IMG/VR virus record: IMGVR_UViG_3300048635_000111 | Coordinates: 1 to 21,269 of that record | Length of the DNA: 21,269 nt | Direction: 5' to 3' (one strand) | From: a virus | In this document: piece by piece, positions 7,739 through 15,531 of the stretch | Layout: each line of letters starts with the position of its first letter | How positions within the stretch are numbered: position 1 is the stretch's first letter | The notes under the pieces: model-generated | Databases searched by the model: none | What the model was told of the DNA's origin: nothing | What the model saw: only the letters and a program-made list of their open reading frames with translations | Program-made: the position numbers and the translations under genes

Positions 7739-9229
7739 TTATATAGAAACATTTATATTTAAAACTTCAATTATATTACCATCAATAGCTCTTAATTGCG
7801 TTACTATTGGAGTTTTACAATTAATAACTACTCTACCTAATTCTAAATCATCTATAATAGTTGTATTTGAACTAAAATATTTTTCTAAACCTTTTCTAGT
7901 TATAGCCATATTTGCAAGTAAACTATATAATTTTAATAGAGTAGCTTTTATAGCACCTTTATTTGTAATATTATATCCTTGCAATAAATCCCCATCAGTC
8001 AATCTATATTGAGCATATTTATTTCTTAATTGCGTTACAAAAAATTCTCTAATAACTGACATAGTATCAACATAATTTAAATATTTAAAAGAGTTATCTT
8101 TTTCACCTAAAGTATTATATTTATATGTAGTTACTACCTCACTTAAAACTGTTTTACCATTATTAATAAATGTAGTAACTCCACTATTTAATAAATTAAT
8201 TAAATCTTCCTCTTTTATACAACCTTTAGGTTTATCAAAAGATAAAGGGGTGTTAAAATATGGATATGTAGCAAAAGAAATATTTCCAAATGTTTCAACA
8301 TTAGATAAAACATAGTTACTAATATTTGTATTATTAGTTAATCTTAACTCTCTAATAGCTACTATTTCAGCAGTGGCAACAAGATTAAAAATATTATAAT
8401 TCATCTCATCTAAATTAGAAAATAATACTAATGTTTTATAATTTAATTCATTACCTTTATCAATAGCATTAGATAGTTTATCACTAAATGTTGCAAAACC
8501 AACACCATCTTTAATCTGATTTGTTAAATTAAAAACTTTTTCAAGATAGTTAGTAACTGCTTTAGTTCCATTATTTATTTCAAAAATAATAGATGTGTAT
8601 CTCTCATCTATATTTAAATCATTTAAAAACTCTGGGTCTAACTCTTTAGATAACCCATCATCAAACATAGTTACATCATAAACTAAACCTGATTTAAAAT
8701 CTTCTGTAAGTTCAAATTTATTTCTATTATAATATGCACTTTCTATCTTACTTTCAAAATCTAATTCATTATCAGTTCTAGTTACTTCAAATAATTTTGA
8801 TAATATTTCATGCTCATTAAAAGCATTTTCTATCTTTTGGGCTATTGCAATATTATCATCTCCAACTATTAAAGGCACTTGAAATTGATATTTATCTAAT
8901 TTTATAGTTAGCATACTATTTTTAGTTACACTATCATTTACTTTTATACTACTACTAGATTTTGAGTCCCCTAAATCTAAAGGTAATATATCTAAAACAG
9001 TAAATTTATTTATTTCTTTATATTTAGAAATAGCTAATGATAATAATCCATCTCCAAATATATCTAAATCCTCTAACTTTACATCTTTTTTTATTTTATT
9101 AGTTTCAACAGTTGAATTATTTCCAACCTCTCCAATTAATAAAACTCTTCTTGTTAAATCAGTATTAATCAACTCTGCATTTTGTATATTTAAAGTTATG
9201 CTTGGTCTTTGTAATGTATTAATAGGCAT
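7739..9229 (-). CDS. Tail sheath protein
   Basis: A 496-residue protein, close to the usual length of Mu gpL-type sheaths. The N-terminus (MPINTLQRPSITLNIQNAEL, then RRVLLIGEVGNNSTVETNKI) has the typical L-L-I-G strand and loop, and FGDGLLSLAISKYKEIN matches the F-G-x-G-S-x-L-x-x-M helix of Mu-like sheaths. The C-terminal ~100 residues carry the conserved region in which a D-x-x-x-V-I-R-E-F helix (DTMSVIREFFVTQLRNKYAQ) leads to the interlocking last strands (TPIVTQLRAIDGNIIEVLNI). It makes the contractile outer cylinder of the tail. It is the first gene of the long operon; GGAAAGGAT precedes its start. Confidence 0.85.
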   Translation of the reverse strand: MPINTLQRPSITLNIQNAELINTDLTRRVLLIGEVGNNSTVETNKIKKDVKLEDLDIFGDGLLSLAISKYKEINKFTVLDILPLDLGDSKSSSSIKVNDSVTKNSMLTIKLDKYQFQVPLIVGDDNIAIAQKIENAFNEHEILSKLFEVTRTDNELDFESKIESAYYNRNKFELTEDFKSGLVYDVTMFDDGLSKELDPEFLNDLNIDERYTSIIFEINNGTKAVTNYLEKVFNLTNQIKDGVGFATFSDKLSNAIDKGNELNYKTLVLFSNLDEMNYNIFNLVATAEIVAIRELRLTNNTNISNYVLSNVETFGNISFATYPYFNTPLSFDKPKGCIKEEDLINLLNSGVTTFINNGKTVLSEVVTTYKYNTLGEKDNSFKYLNYVDTMSVIREFFVTQLRNKYAQYRLTDGDLLQGYNITNKGAIKATLLKLYSLLANMAITRKGLEKYFSSNTTIIDDLELGRVVINCKTPIVTQLRAIDGNIIEVLNINVSI

Positions 9230-9259
9230 AATCCTTTCCTTACCATCTTTTTAATTAAA

Positions 9260-9275
9260 ATTATATCTAAAAATA
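9260..9275 (-). promoter_or_regulatory. Probable promoter of the sheath-to-capsid operon
   Basis: On the minus strand TATAAT occupies 9265-9260, preceded by TATTTTTAGA. A T-rich stretch and no clear -35 box is typical of sigma-70 promoters in Campylobacterota. The predicted start, near 9253, leaves a leader of about 25 nt before the sheath ribosome binding site. Confidence 0.5.
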
Positions 9276-9304
9276 GAATAACATGATTTAAAACTATATA
9301 TTAT

Positions 9305-9316
9305 ATATTGCAATAT
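9305..9316. promoter_or_regulatory. Palindrome ATATTGCAATAT upstream of the sheath operon
   Basis: A perfect 12-bp palindrome about 40 bp upstream of the -10 box of the sheath promoter. Its position suits an activator site. In AT-rich DNA such palindromes also arise by chance, so this is weak evidence alone. Confidence 0.3.
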
Positions 9317-9398
9317 TTTTATTTTATATTACATTTAAATGAAACAATATAAATATTTTTTATAATAAATAAGCTAAATTCTAAATATTTAGCATGGA

Positions 9399-9710
9399 TT
9401 TTAAATCTATCCAAGATTTATTAAAATAGCATATATAACCCTCTTGTAACTCTATTATAACCTATACTGAAACCCCTATTTTATGGGGTTGTAACCCTTG
9501 TAACCTTATTTTTTATAAATTAAAAATAAATAAATCTCCATATAGTTTTATAAAGATAAAAGAATATATACAGATATATATAAACTATAAAATGCTAAAA
9601 AGAGGGTTATAACGGTTACAAGCCCATGAAATAATGGTTTCAAAAGGGTTATAAGAGGATTTAAAGGGGTTATAAAGAGGGTTACAAAGCTTGAAAAGCT
9701 ATTTTATACC
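9399..9710 (-). repeat. Mirror-symmetric iteron element, copy 1 (inverted relative to copies 2 and 3)
   Basis: This is the reverse-oriented, diverged copy of the 326-bp element at 17277 and 18576. Relative to those it lacks about 20 bp of iterons near 9445 and has a few substitutions and one-base indels. It keeps both TAACC arrays, both arm hairpins (CCCCTATTTTATGGGG and CCATTATTTCATGG) and the AT-rich core. Similarity to copy 3 continues weakly for about 30 bp beyond the right edge. It fills most of the gene-free stretch between the sheath operon and the small ORF at 9832. Copy 1 also contains an 11-codon ORF, 9394-9429, encoding MDFKSIQDLLK; copy 3 has an equivalent. Confidence 0.9.
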
Positions 9711-9786
9711 ATCTTATGCTTTTTATATGGAGTTGAGAGTAATTTTATATTTTTACAAAATATTTTTATAAATTTTACATTTAATC

Positions 9787-9815
9787 TTGACAAATATAAC
9801 ATTTTATTGTAATAT
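9787..9815 (+). promoter_or_regulatory. Sigma-70-like promoter for the 9832 cassette
   Basis: TTGACA (9787-9792), a 17-bp spacer and TAATAT (9810-9815). Bases 9801-9816 (ATTTTATTGTAATATT) recur exactly at 14422-14437, upstream of the other plus-strand cassette, and may be an operator overlapping this promoter. Confidence 0.65.
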
Positions 9816-9831
9816 TCAAATATAAAATAAT

Positions 9832-10058
9832 ATGTTTGATATAAAAGAAAATGATAGCAAATATATAAGAAGATTAAAAGTGTTAGGAGATGAGGAGAAA
9901 GATATCTTATTAAATAGATATATTAGTGATAGTGAATTTTTTATCTTACATTGCATTTATCTTATGCTTTTGATAGTTTAGGTTTTGATGACGCTACAAA
10001 TTATTTTAGTAAGTTATCTATATCTAAAAAAATAATTGAAATTAAAGATAAAAAATAA
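9832..10058 (+). pseudogene. Small ORF interrupted by a -1 frameshift
   Basis: From the ATG at 9832 the frame reads 49 codons to a TAG at 9979 (MFDIKENDSKYIRRLKVLGD and on). At the T6 run near 9935 the -1 frame becomes better: SEFFYLTLHLSYAFDSLGF and on to a TAA at 10056-10058, giving about 75 residues of continuous helical, charged protein. This suggests a one-base indel in a T homopolymer, or slippage on it; no canonical heptamer is present. The ORF has its own promoter and a terminator-like hairpin, and is transcribed against the structural operons, as an accessory phage gene (moron) would be. There is no clear Shine-Dalgarno before the ATG. I recognise no family. Confidence 0.45.
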
Positions 10059-10063
10059 TATAA

Positions 10064-10100
10064 TAATAATGCCACATAATTAAATATGTGAGTATTATTA
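10064..10100 (+). terminator. Terminator-like hairpin after the 9832 ORF
   Basis: CACATA/TATGTG around an AATTAA loop is extended by nine further pairs (one G-T pair, one bulged A) between TAATAATGC and GTATTATTA. Scattered T tracts follow from 10105. It lies just after the stop of the small plus-strand ORF. Confidence 0.5.
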
Positions 10101-10184
10101 CACTCTTTTAAAAGATTTTTTCACATTTTTAATTAGTATGAGTAGTTAAAGCACAAACTAATTTGAGATTCATCTAAGTATTCA

Positions 10185-10204
10185 AAACCCTTTCTTAAGG
10201 GTTT
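10185..10204 (-). terminator. Hairpin after the baseplate J gene
   Basis: AAACCCTT and AAGGGTTT form a perfect 8-bp stem with a 4-nt loop, 25 bases past the stop of the gp47-like gene. The minus-strand transcript then reads TGAATACTT, so the U-run is poor and termination may be partial. The 10101-10184 stretch shows nothing else I can support. Confidence 0.5.
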
Positions 10205-10229
10205 GCTCCTATCTATAATAAATCAATAT

Positions 10230-11507
10230 TTAAGTTACTGTTAGATTTACTATTGCAATACTATCATCATTGATAGAAATATCATTGTTAGGGTCAATAT
10301 CAAAACTAATAACTTTTGTATTATCATTAGGATTATAGATATTATATATGAATGCTTTTAATTTATCAATTAAAATATCTTCTCCCATATCTAAGGAGTT
10401 AATATAATATATAGTATTAATTCTAACCAATTCTTTAAAATCTTGAATACTTGGTATAAGATTTGTAATATCAATATTAATTTCTTGTTGATTTGGGTTT
10501 AATACTTCATAATCACTTAAATTTATTGGTTTAATGGTCTCTATAAACTCTTTAATACTATTTATAGTTGAATCTGATACCAAATAATTAGTAGCATTAT
10601 CATTTACAACATAAATATATATAATTGCGTTATCTCTATCAAACTTAATAAAAACCCTTGTGACATCTGAAAACTTATTTAAAATTTGAGATTTGATAAA
10701 ATTCTCATTAAAAAAAGCTTGAGGAGTTCTAATATAATCTAAAAATCTTAATCTAAATTGCTCTAAAGTTTCATTATCTTTTCCACCGTAAAGAGAATTA
10801 AAATTAACTGCACTTTGATTTATATCTACATTATCGTTATCTAATTTGAAATAAGGGTTTAAATTATATTTACTTCCAATTTCTAAAGCTTCAATATCTC
10901 CATAACCAATATTTAAAGATATTTCAATATCTGTTAAAGAGTCTTCATTTTCATTAGCATTATCTATAATAAATTTAATTTTATAATCATCTAATATTGA
11001 TATTTGCCAAGTTCCATCAAAAGTATTATCATCTGAATTTTTAATATCTATAATCAAATCATTTATTAGATTATGTCTAGTTTTAAATGTTAAAATAGCC
11101 TCTTTTTCATTTGAAACTAGGCTATCTAAGTTATCATTATCTAAAATCTTTTTATCTATAATTGTGCTATCTAATAGTTTATATTGCAAATCTAAATAAT
11201 AAAATATCTCTCCACTATTTATTTCTTTTGGGACTTCATCACTAGATAAAACTATTACCCCTTTAGCTTTAAAACCATTTAAAGGCTTAATTCTTTCTTG
11301 TGCTTGTAGTTGGAGATGTTCTAAATCTGCTGTATGTGCAAATGTTTGTAGAATTAAATTATTAAAATCTCTATAAACCCTATATAAACCAAATGCAAAG
11401 GTGTTTATTAAGTAAGAGAGAAAGCTATTTTTTTCAACCTTAATATTAAATTCATCATTCATTTTATTTTTTAAATTCTCAATAATTAAAGAGTAATCAA
11501 AATTCAT
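10230..11507 (-). CDS. Baseplate J-like protein (Mu gp47 type)
   Basis: A 425-residue baseplate wedge protein, following the gp46-like gene as in Mu. The N-terminal segment SYLINTFAFGLYRVYRDFNN and the following ADLEHLQLQAQERIKPLNGF match the family start, where a helical domain ends in an L-D-x-x-A-x-x-x-G-x-x-R motif. It leads to a beta segment, KAKGVIVLSSDEVPKEINSG, the A-x-G-x-V-x-F and I-P-x-G core of the Baseplate_J domain. Residues ~238-270 (SLYGGKDNETLEQFRLRFLD) contain the G-G-x-D-x-E-S/T-x-x-x-x-R-x-R hallmark. The strand-rich C-terminal part would sit toward the baseplate rim. AAAGGAT precedes the start. Confidence 0.9.
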   Translation of the reverse strand: MNFDYSLIIENLKNKMNDEFNIKVEKNSFLSYLINTFAFGLYRVYRDFNNLILQTFAHTADLEHLQLQAQERIKPLNGFKAKGVIVLSSDEVPKEINSGEIFYYLDLQYKLLDSTIIDKKILDNDNLDSLVSNEKEAILTFKTRHNLINDLIIDIKNSDDNTFDGTWQISILDDYKIKFIIDNANENEDSLTDIEISLNIGYGDIEALEIGSKYNLNPYFKLDNDNVDINQSAVNFNSLYGGKDNETLEQFRLRFLDYIRTPQAFFNENFIKSQILNKFSDVTRVFIKFDRDNAIIYIYVVNDNATNYLVSDSTINSIKEFIETIKPINLSDYEVLNPNQQEINIDITNLIPSIQDFKELVRINTIYYINSLDMGEDILIDKLKAFIYNIYNPNDNTKVISFDIDPNNDISINDDSIAIVNLTVT

Positions 11508-11520
11508 TTCAAATCCTTTA

Positions 11521-11880
11521 TTATAATTTTACATCATATATAATAGATTGTTGATTATTAAAAAATATCTTAATATATGCAATAATAGAGTTATCAATTA
11601 TAGATATATTTACCTCATAATCATCAATATCTTTATTATCATTTAAAAACTCTAAAGAATAAATTATTTCTGATTTTAAATCTTTTAAATATTTAGTAGT
11701 AATTCTATTTTGATTAATTAAATATGGAGTAAATGAACCCTCTATATTATTACATATTAACTCTAAATCTCTATTGGCTGTGATTGCATTATAGATACTA
11801 AATTTTAAACTATTAGTAGTTTTTAAATCATTATCTATAAATTCTATATCCAAATCACTATTTAAATAAATATCAATCAT
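11521..11880 (-). CDS. Baseplate protein, Mu gp46/gp25 type
   Basis: A 119-residue protein in the slot of Mu gp46, between a tape measure gene and gp47. The start, MIDIYLNSDLDIEFIDNDLK, followed by a helix (IYNAITANRDLELICNNIEG) matches the family, in which a D-x-x-x-x-D-G-D-L strand leads to a helical section and a small beta domain (YEVNISIIDNSIIAYIKIFF). It belongs to the lysozyme-like gp25/W wedge group that links the hub to J. Its ATG overlaps the end of the tape measure gene by eight bases, with AAGGAT just upstream, indicating translational coupling. Confidence 0.75.
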   Translation of the reverse strand: MIDIYLNSDLDIEFIDNDLKTTNSLKFSIYNAITANRDLELICNNIEGSFTPYLINQNRITTKYLKDLKSEIIYSLEFLNDNKDIDDYEVNISIIDNSIIAYIKIFFNNQQSIIYDVKL

Positions 11881-14008
11881 TTAAAATCCTTACACTACCT
11901 TTTATTTTACTAGCAGATACTTTTAAATTATCTGCACTAGATACATTTAAATTTACATAGCCTAAATCTTGAGTATCTCTTTTAAAATTAATTTGTTTTG
12001 TATTCCAAGTATTATTTTTAATAGATTTATTTTTATTTCCAAATCCTAAAAAGTTTTTAGCACTACTCCAACCACTAGAAACACTATTTTTAAACCCTTG
12101 CCATTTATTAGAAACATATTCACTTACATTAGGTAGTTTTATATTTGATACACTAGATATAATGGATTTTATTTTACTAAAAATATTTGTTAGCCAATTA
12201 TAAATTGATTTAATAGAGTTTATAGGAGATTGTAAAGCATTTATAATAAATATTCCAACTATTTTAAATAATTCTCCCATGTATGCCACTTTATCTAAAA
12301 TCCATTTAATTATATTTAGCATATTATTTAAAATAAATATAACTCCATTTATAGCAGTTCCAATAATATAACCAATTATTTTAAATAATTCTCCAAAGAA
12401 TGAAACCTTTTGTGTGCTTTCATCTACTTTAGAATTAAAATTAAATATTTTTAAAAATAAATCTCCAAAAATTAATTTAATTATATTCCATAGACCGATA
12501 AAAAGGTTTTTAATAAATGATAATTTTTCTAATAATATATTTAGCTGTGTAAAATCTATTGCATATAATAGAGAGGATTTAAACTCATTCCAATATTTAA
12601 TGAACCCATATATAAGGGTTGAAATTATAATTAATGGGGTGATTATTGGACTAATTACTGCAAGTAATCCACCTAATACAGATATAAATCCACTAAAAGC
12701 AAATGTAACACCAATCATAGCTATTTTAAAAGCTATAAAAACAGTTGTAATAATTGCAATTAATCCTAATACTTTTAAAATAACTCCAAATAGATTTTTA
12801 TGAGAGTTAGCAAATTCTACTATTTTTTGTAATATAGGATTAATAAAAGATAAAATAGTTCCAAATAATTTTAAAATACTATCTCCTATTTTAATCATTA
12901 AAATATTTATTAATCCTTTGAATTTTTCTATCCTTTTTAATGCTGTGGCTTCAACTTGTTCAAACTCTTTAGTAACTGAATTACTCCAATTTTTTACGGT
13001 TGATATATCTTTTAATCTTTTTTCTAATCCGTCTAAATCATTTAAAAAGTTTACTATGAGGTTTTTTTGTTCTCCTTTTCCAAATATATCTACAATCATA
13101 CGAAATTTCATATCTAAATCTTTTTCATTTTTTATTTGCTTTAATATTTGCAATAGTGCCTCATATCCATAACCTTTTTCTATTGCTTCAAATCCAGATA
13201 TAGATTTACCCTCAATTTTAGGTAACTCTATTTTTACATTTTTTTTCTTTAATAGTTTTTCAACTTTACCTATATCTAACTCACTCAAAGAGTTCATAAT
13301 AGAATTTAAACTTGTTGCTGTTACTTCAGGGCTTACACCTTTTTCTACTCCAAAGTTAATAAGGGTTGCTATCTCTTCCTTTTTAAATTTAGATAAACTT
13401 CCAGCTGTTCGAGATAATACATTAAGCATATCTACCATTTTTGAACTACTTATATTTGTTGAATAGTTGAGCATATCAAAGAGTTCTTTAGTATCTTTTA
13501 CACTATATTGCAACTTTGATAAACTAGCATTTAAAGCTTTTCCTAATTGGTCATTAGTAACCTCAAACGCCACTTTAGATTGATTTGCAAGGTTTACAAA
13601 CTCTCTCATATCTTTTAATGGAATTTTTCCAGTAGCAATCCCTTCAGCTGTAATTTTAGTAATATCTTTAACACTTGCTGAAGATGTTTTAGCAATATCA
13701 AATATCATTTTTTTAATATCTTGCAATTCTTTATCAGTTCCATTAAAAACTTTTGCAACATCTACAAATTGTAATTCAAAATCCATAGATTGTTTTAATG
13801 GGGTTGCTATTGTCATCATTGCACTTATTGCACTAAGCCCAATAGATTTTAAATCATTTAAATCCTTTTTAGCCTTTTCTAACCCTTTTAATTTTACATC
13901 TAAAATTATCTCTTGGCTTTTAGATGTAAAATTATTTAAAGTTGATTTTATTTTATTTAATTCTCTACTAACTAAATCATTTAATTTTATATTTATTGCA
14001 TAGTCCAT
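11873..14008 (-). CDS. Tail tape measure protein
   Basis: A 711-residue protein that sets tail length. Residues ~1-75 are a helical start, and ~75-350 match the TP901-type tape measure core, with alternating helices such as FEQVEATALKRIEKFKGLIN and a segment rich in G and K (TAEGIATGKIPLKDMREFVN). Around 400-470 there are three strongly hydrophobic stretches (LKVLGLIAIITTVFIAFKIA and others), expected of a protein that enters the host membrane during DNA injection. The C-terminal ~80 residues are Ser/Asn/Lys-rich. At about three residues per 4.5 angstroms the tail would be roughly 100 nm long (inference from length). It is normally next to its chaperone gene; here it is 4.5 kb away. Confidence 0.9.
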   Translation of the reverse strand: MDYAINIKLNDLVSRELNKIKSTLNNFTSKSQEIILDVKLKGLEKAKKDLNDLKSIGLSAISAMMTIATPLKQSMDFELQFVDVAKVFNGTDKELQDIKKMIFDIAKTSSASVKDITKITAEGIATGKIPLKDMREFVNLANQSKVAFEVTNDQLGKALNASLSKLQYSVKDTKELFDMLNYSTNISSSKMVDMLNVLSRTAGSLSKFKKEEIATLINFGVEKGVSPEVTATSLNSIMNSLSELDIGKVEKLLKKKNVKIELPKIEGKSISGFEAIEKGYGYEALLQILKQIKNEKDLDMKFRMIVDIFGKGEQKNLIVNFLNDLDGLEKRLKDISTVKNWSNSVTKEFEQVEATALKRIEKFKGLINILMIKIGDSILKLFGTILSFINPILQKIVEFANSHKNLFGVILKVLGLIAIITTVFIAFKIAMIGVTFAFSGFISVLGGLLAVISPIITPLIIISTLIYGFIKYWNEFKSSLLYAIDFTQLNILLEKLSFIKNLFIGLWNIIKLIFGDLFLKIFNFNSKVDESTQKVSFFGELFKIIGYIIGTAINGVIFILNNMLNIIKWILDKVAYMGELFKIVGIFIINALQSPINSIKSIYNWLTNIFSKIKSIISSVSNIKLPNVSEYVSNKWQGFKNSVSSGWSSAKNFLGFGNKNKSIKNNTWNTKQINFKRDTQDLGYVNLNVSSADNLKVSASKIKGSVRILND

Positions 14009-14010
14009 TA

Positions 14011-14343
14011 TTAACCCTTTTTAATCTTTTCTATATATCTTATAATACTATCCATTAGAATAATTTCATTTGTAGGGCTAAGATAACTAACTAACGCTTT
14101 TTTTAAATCTTTATCTATGTTTTCATCACTCCAATTTTTCATAATACTCTCAACTATTGCAGATTTTTTTAACCTCTCATTATCTAAATAATCTAATGCT
14201 TTTTTTAAATCTTCTATTTTATTTTTATTTTTACTTCTAAATAGATATTTTATTACATTACTTATATTAAAATTTAAATTTAATGTTTCTATTATTTTTA
14301 ATGGCTCTAATCTATTTTGATAATATTTTGGTCTCTTTTGCAT
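14011..14343 (-). CDS. DUF3310-like phage protein
   Basis: A 110-residue protein whose first half, PKYYQNRLEPLKIIETLNLN followed by FNISNVIKYLFRSKNKNKIE and DLKKALDYLDNE, matches the DUF3310 pattern: H/Y-Y-x-x-x-x-x-E-P, then F-x-x-x-N-x-x-K-Y-x-x-R, then K-x-x-D-L-x-K-A-x-x-Y-L. DUF3310 proteins are common in phages and are usually annotated as unknown or nucleotide-kinase related. The second half (from residue ~60) is helical and not part of that domain. The gene is the first of the tape measure operon, two bases before the tape measure ATG, with GAGGAT upstream. Placing a putatively metabolic gene at the head of a tail operon is unusual. Confidence 0.7.
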   Translation of the reverse strand: MQKRPKYYQNRLEPLKIIETLNLNFNISNVIKYLFRSKNKNKIEDLKKALDYLDNERLKKSAIVESIMKNWSDENIDKDLKKALVSYLSPTNEIILMDSIIRYIEKIKKG

Positions 14344-14448
14344 TATATATCCTCTTATTTATATTTTAAAAATTATATCAAATCTTATCAATATTATTAT
14401 TACTTAACCTATAAATATATTATTTTATTGTAATATTATTTAAATTAC

Positions 14449-14477
14449 TTGACATTTAAAATATTTAATGTTTCAAT
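14449..14477 (+). promoter_or_regulatory. Promoter of the plus-strand accessory cassette
   Basis: TTGACA at 14449-14454, a 17-bp spacer and TTCAAT at 14472-14477 with a TG one base upstream (extended -10). The 16-bp motif ATTTTATTGTAATATT, also found at 9801, ends 11 bp before the -35 box. GTTTC and GAAAC (14470-14487) form a short dyad around the start point. Confidence 0.5.
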
Positions 14478-14510
14478 ACAAAGAAACAATTAAATTGAAA
14501 GGATTTAAAC

Positions 14511-14918
14511 ATGAATAAAATAAATGCATATCATGTAAAAAGAGTAGATTTAAAAATAAATTTAGATTTATATATAATAAAATTAGATGATATGAGGCTT
14601 AAACTACCTCACAATATAAATAAATTAGCAGAAGATAAAAGGTGTAAAATAATAAGTGAGCATATTGCTAAGATATATTCTATTGTTTCAGATGAAAATC
14701 CTAATAGATTAATAGCTATTTTTAGAGATGAGACTTTAGAAAAATATCTAAAATTAAATGAAGATATTTTAAAAGATGTTTGGAATGAAAAAAGAATAGA
14801 CACTTATAAATTTATTTTAGGTGTGTTTGAGAGAAATTTTAAATATCATTTATATCAAGGTAATGAATTAAAATATAGATTAAATAAATTTGATTGGGTT
14901 TATGAAAGTATAAATTAA
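14511..14918 (+). CDS. Hypothetical protein, first gene of an accessory cassette
   Basis: A 135-residue protein read against the flanking structural operons, with its own promoter and GAAAGGAT before the ATG. It is mostly helical and charged, with regular stretches such as KLAEDKRCKIISEHIAKIYS and KFILGVFERNFKYHLYQGNE. It has no signal peptide, membrane segment or recognisable catalytic motif. Isolation on the opposite strand with private promoter and terminator marks it as a moron-type gene, expressed apart from the late genes. Candidate roles are superinfection exclusion, anti-defence or regulation; none can be chosen from sequence. Confidence 0.65.
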   Translation: MNKINAYHVKRVDLKINLDLYIIKLDDMRLKLPHNINKLAEDKRCKIISEHIAKIYSIVSDENPNRLIAIFRDETLEKYLKLNEDILKDVWNEKRIDTYKFILGVFERNFKYHLYQGNELKYRLNKFDWVYESIN

Positions 14919-15174
14919 ATATAAAAAGAGCAGATTAAAATTTATCAAAACTATAAATAGAAAAGAGTTAAAAGAGCTTAAAAATAGACTTGTAGCTGTT
15001 AATTATGTTGGAGATTTTACTAATAAAAGCATTGATTATAGTAAGCTACATGATTATATTTTTGATTATTATACATTTTCAATTCTTGATAAAGATGACT
15101 TAATATCACATTTAAAGAAATGCAATTTTAAATATATGTTGATAGCAAGTTCTAAACTATTTGAAATTATATGA
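14914..15174 (+). CDS. Possible ATT-initiated or start-lost small ORF
   Basis: An open frame of about 86 codons runs from 14914 to the TGA at 15172-15174 with coding-like composition (LKELKNRLVAVNYVGDFTNK; DYYTFSILDKDDLISHLKKC) but contains no usable ATG, GTG or TTG before its last 13 codons. The only candidate start is ATT at 14914, which overlaps the stop of the preceding gene (ATTAA) and has a poor GAAAG upstream. Its end overlaps the ribosome binding site of the next ORF. Either it is translated by reinitiation from an unusual start, or it is a remnant whose start was lost. I recognise no family. Confidence 0.35.
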   Translation: MKYKKSRLKFIKTINRKELKELKNRLVAVNYVGDFTNKSIDYSKLHDYIFDYYTFSILDKDDLISHLKKCNFKYMLIASSKLFEII

Positions 15175-15185
15175 AAGGATATAAA

Positions 15186-15362
15186 ATGATATTTAACAAA
15201 CTTTTAACTGTTGAAGATGTAGCAAACCTTTTAATAAAGCATGACAAAGATTTAAGCACTTTTAGATTATTTTTTAAATGTAATGATGAAGCTATATTTT
15301 TAAAACAATTTGGTTTTAATGTTTATTGCATTAAAGATATTAAATTAAAAAAATTGCATTAA
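15186..15362 (+). CDS. Small hypothetical protein with a possible frameshifted extension
   Basis: A 58-residue ORF starting at the second of two in-frame ATGs, chosen because AAAGGAT lies six bases upstream; the earlier ATG at 15171 lacks one. The start (MIFNKLLTVEDVANLLIKHD) resembles the first helix of winged-helix or excisionase-type DNA-binding proteins (L-T-V-x-D-V-A-x-L-L), but the rest (LSTFRLFFKCNDEAIFLKQF) does not continue that fold convincingly. The frame ends at TAA after TTA-AAA-AAA-TTG-CAT, and the -1 frame continues another 50 codons, as described in the next entry. It belongs to the accessory cassette begun at 14511. Confidence 0.5.
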   Translation: MIFNKLLTVEDVANLLIKHDKDLSTFRLFFKCNDEAIFLKQFGFNVYCIKDIKLKKLH

Positions 15363-15505
15363 GTAATAGTATTGTTACTAAAGATACATTGATTGAGGAT
15401 TTAAAATATTTTATTCAAGTAGAAACAAATTTAAGAGGAGATGAATTTAAAAACAGATTACTTAAAATTATCAATGTTACAAATAATAAAATAATTTATA
15501 ATTAA
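15347..15505 (+). other. -1 frame extension of the preceding ORF at A-AAA-AAA
   Basis: At 15347-15353 the heptamer AAAAAAA is positioned as A-AAA-AAA in frame, the most efficient bacterial -1 slippery sequence. The shifted frame reads KIALSNSIVTKDTLIEDLKY and on to a TAA at 15503-15505, making a product of about 107 residues. This may be programmed slippage or a one-base indel in an A tract. No strong stimulatory hairpin follows. Confidence 0.45.
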
Positions 15506-15531
15506 TTAGGATAAATTTAATCCTAATTAAT
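15501..15531. terminator. Bidirectional terminator between convergent genes
   Basis: ATTAATTAGGAT (15501-15512) and ATCCTAATTAAT (15520-15531) form a perfect 12-bp stem with a 7-nt loop, followed by TTTTT on the plus strand; on the minus strand the transcript ends in ATAAATTAT. The hairpin includes the stop codons of both the plus-strand cassette and the minus-strand gpF-like gene. Confidence 0.8.

Noticed and set aside
12414-13172. Plus-strand ORFs at 12414-12803 and 12918-13172
   Set aside because: Antisense to the tape measure gene. Their hydrophobic look comes from complementing its Asn/Lys-rich and membrane segments.
14609-14803. Minus-strand ORF opposite the accessory gene at 14511
   Set aside because: The plus-strand frame has a promoter and ribosome binding site; the minus frame has neither.
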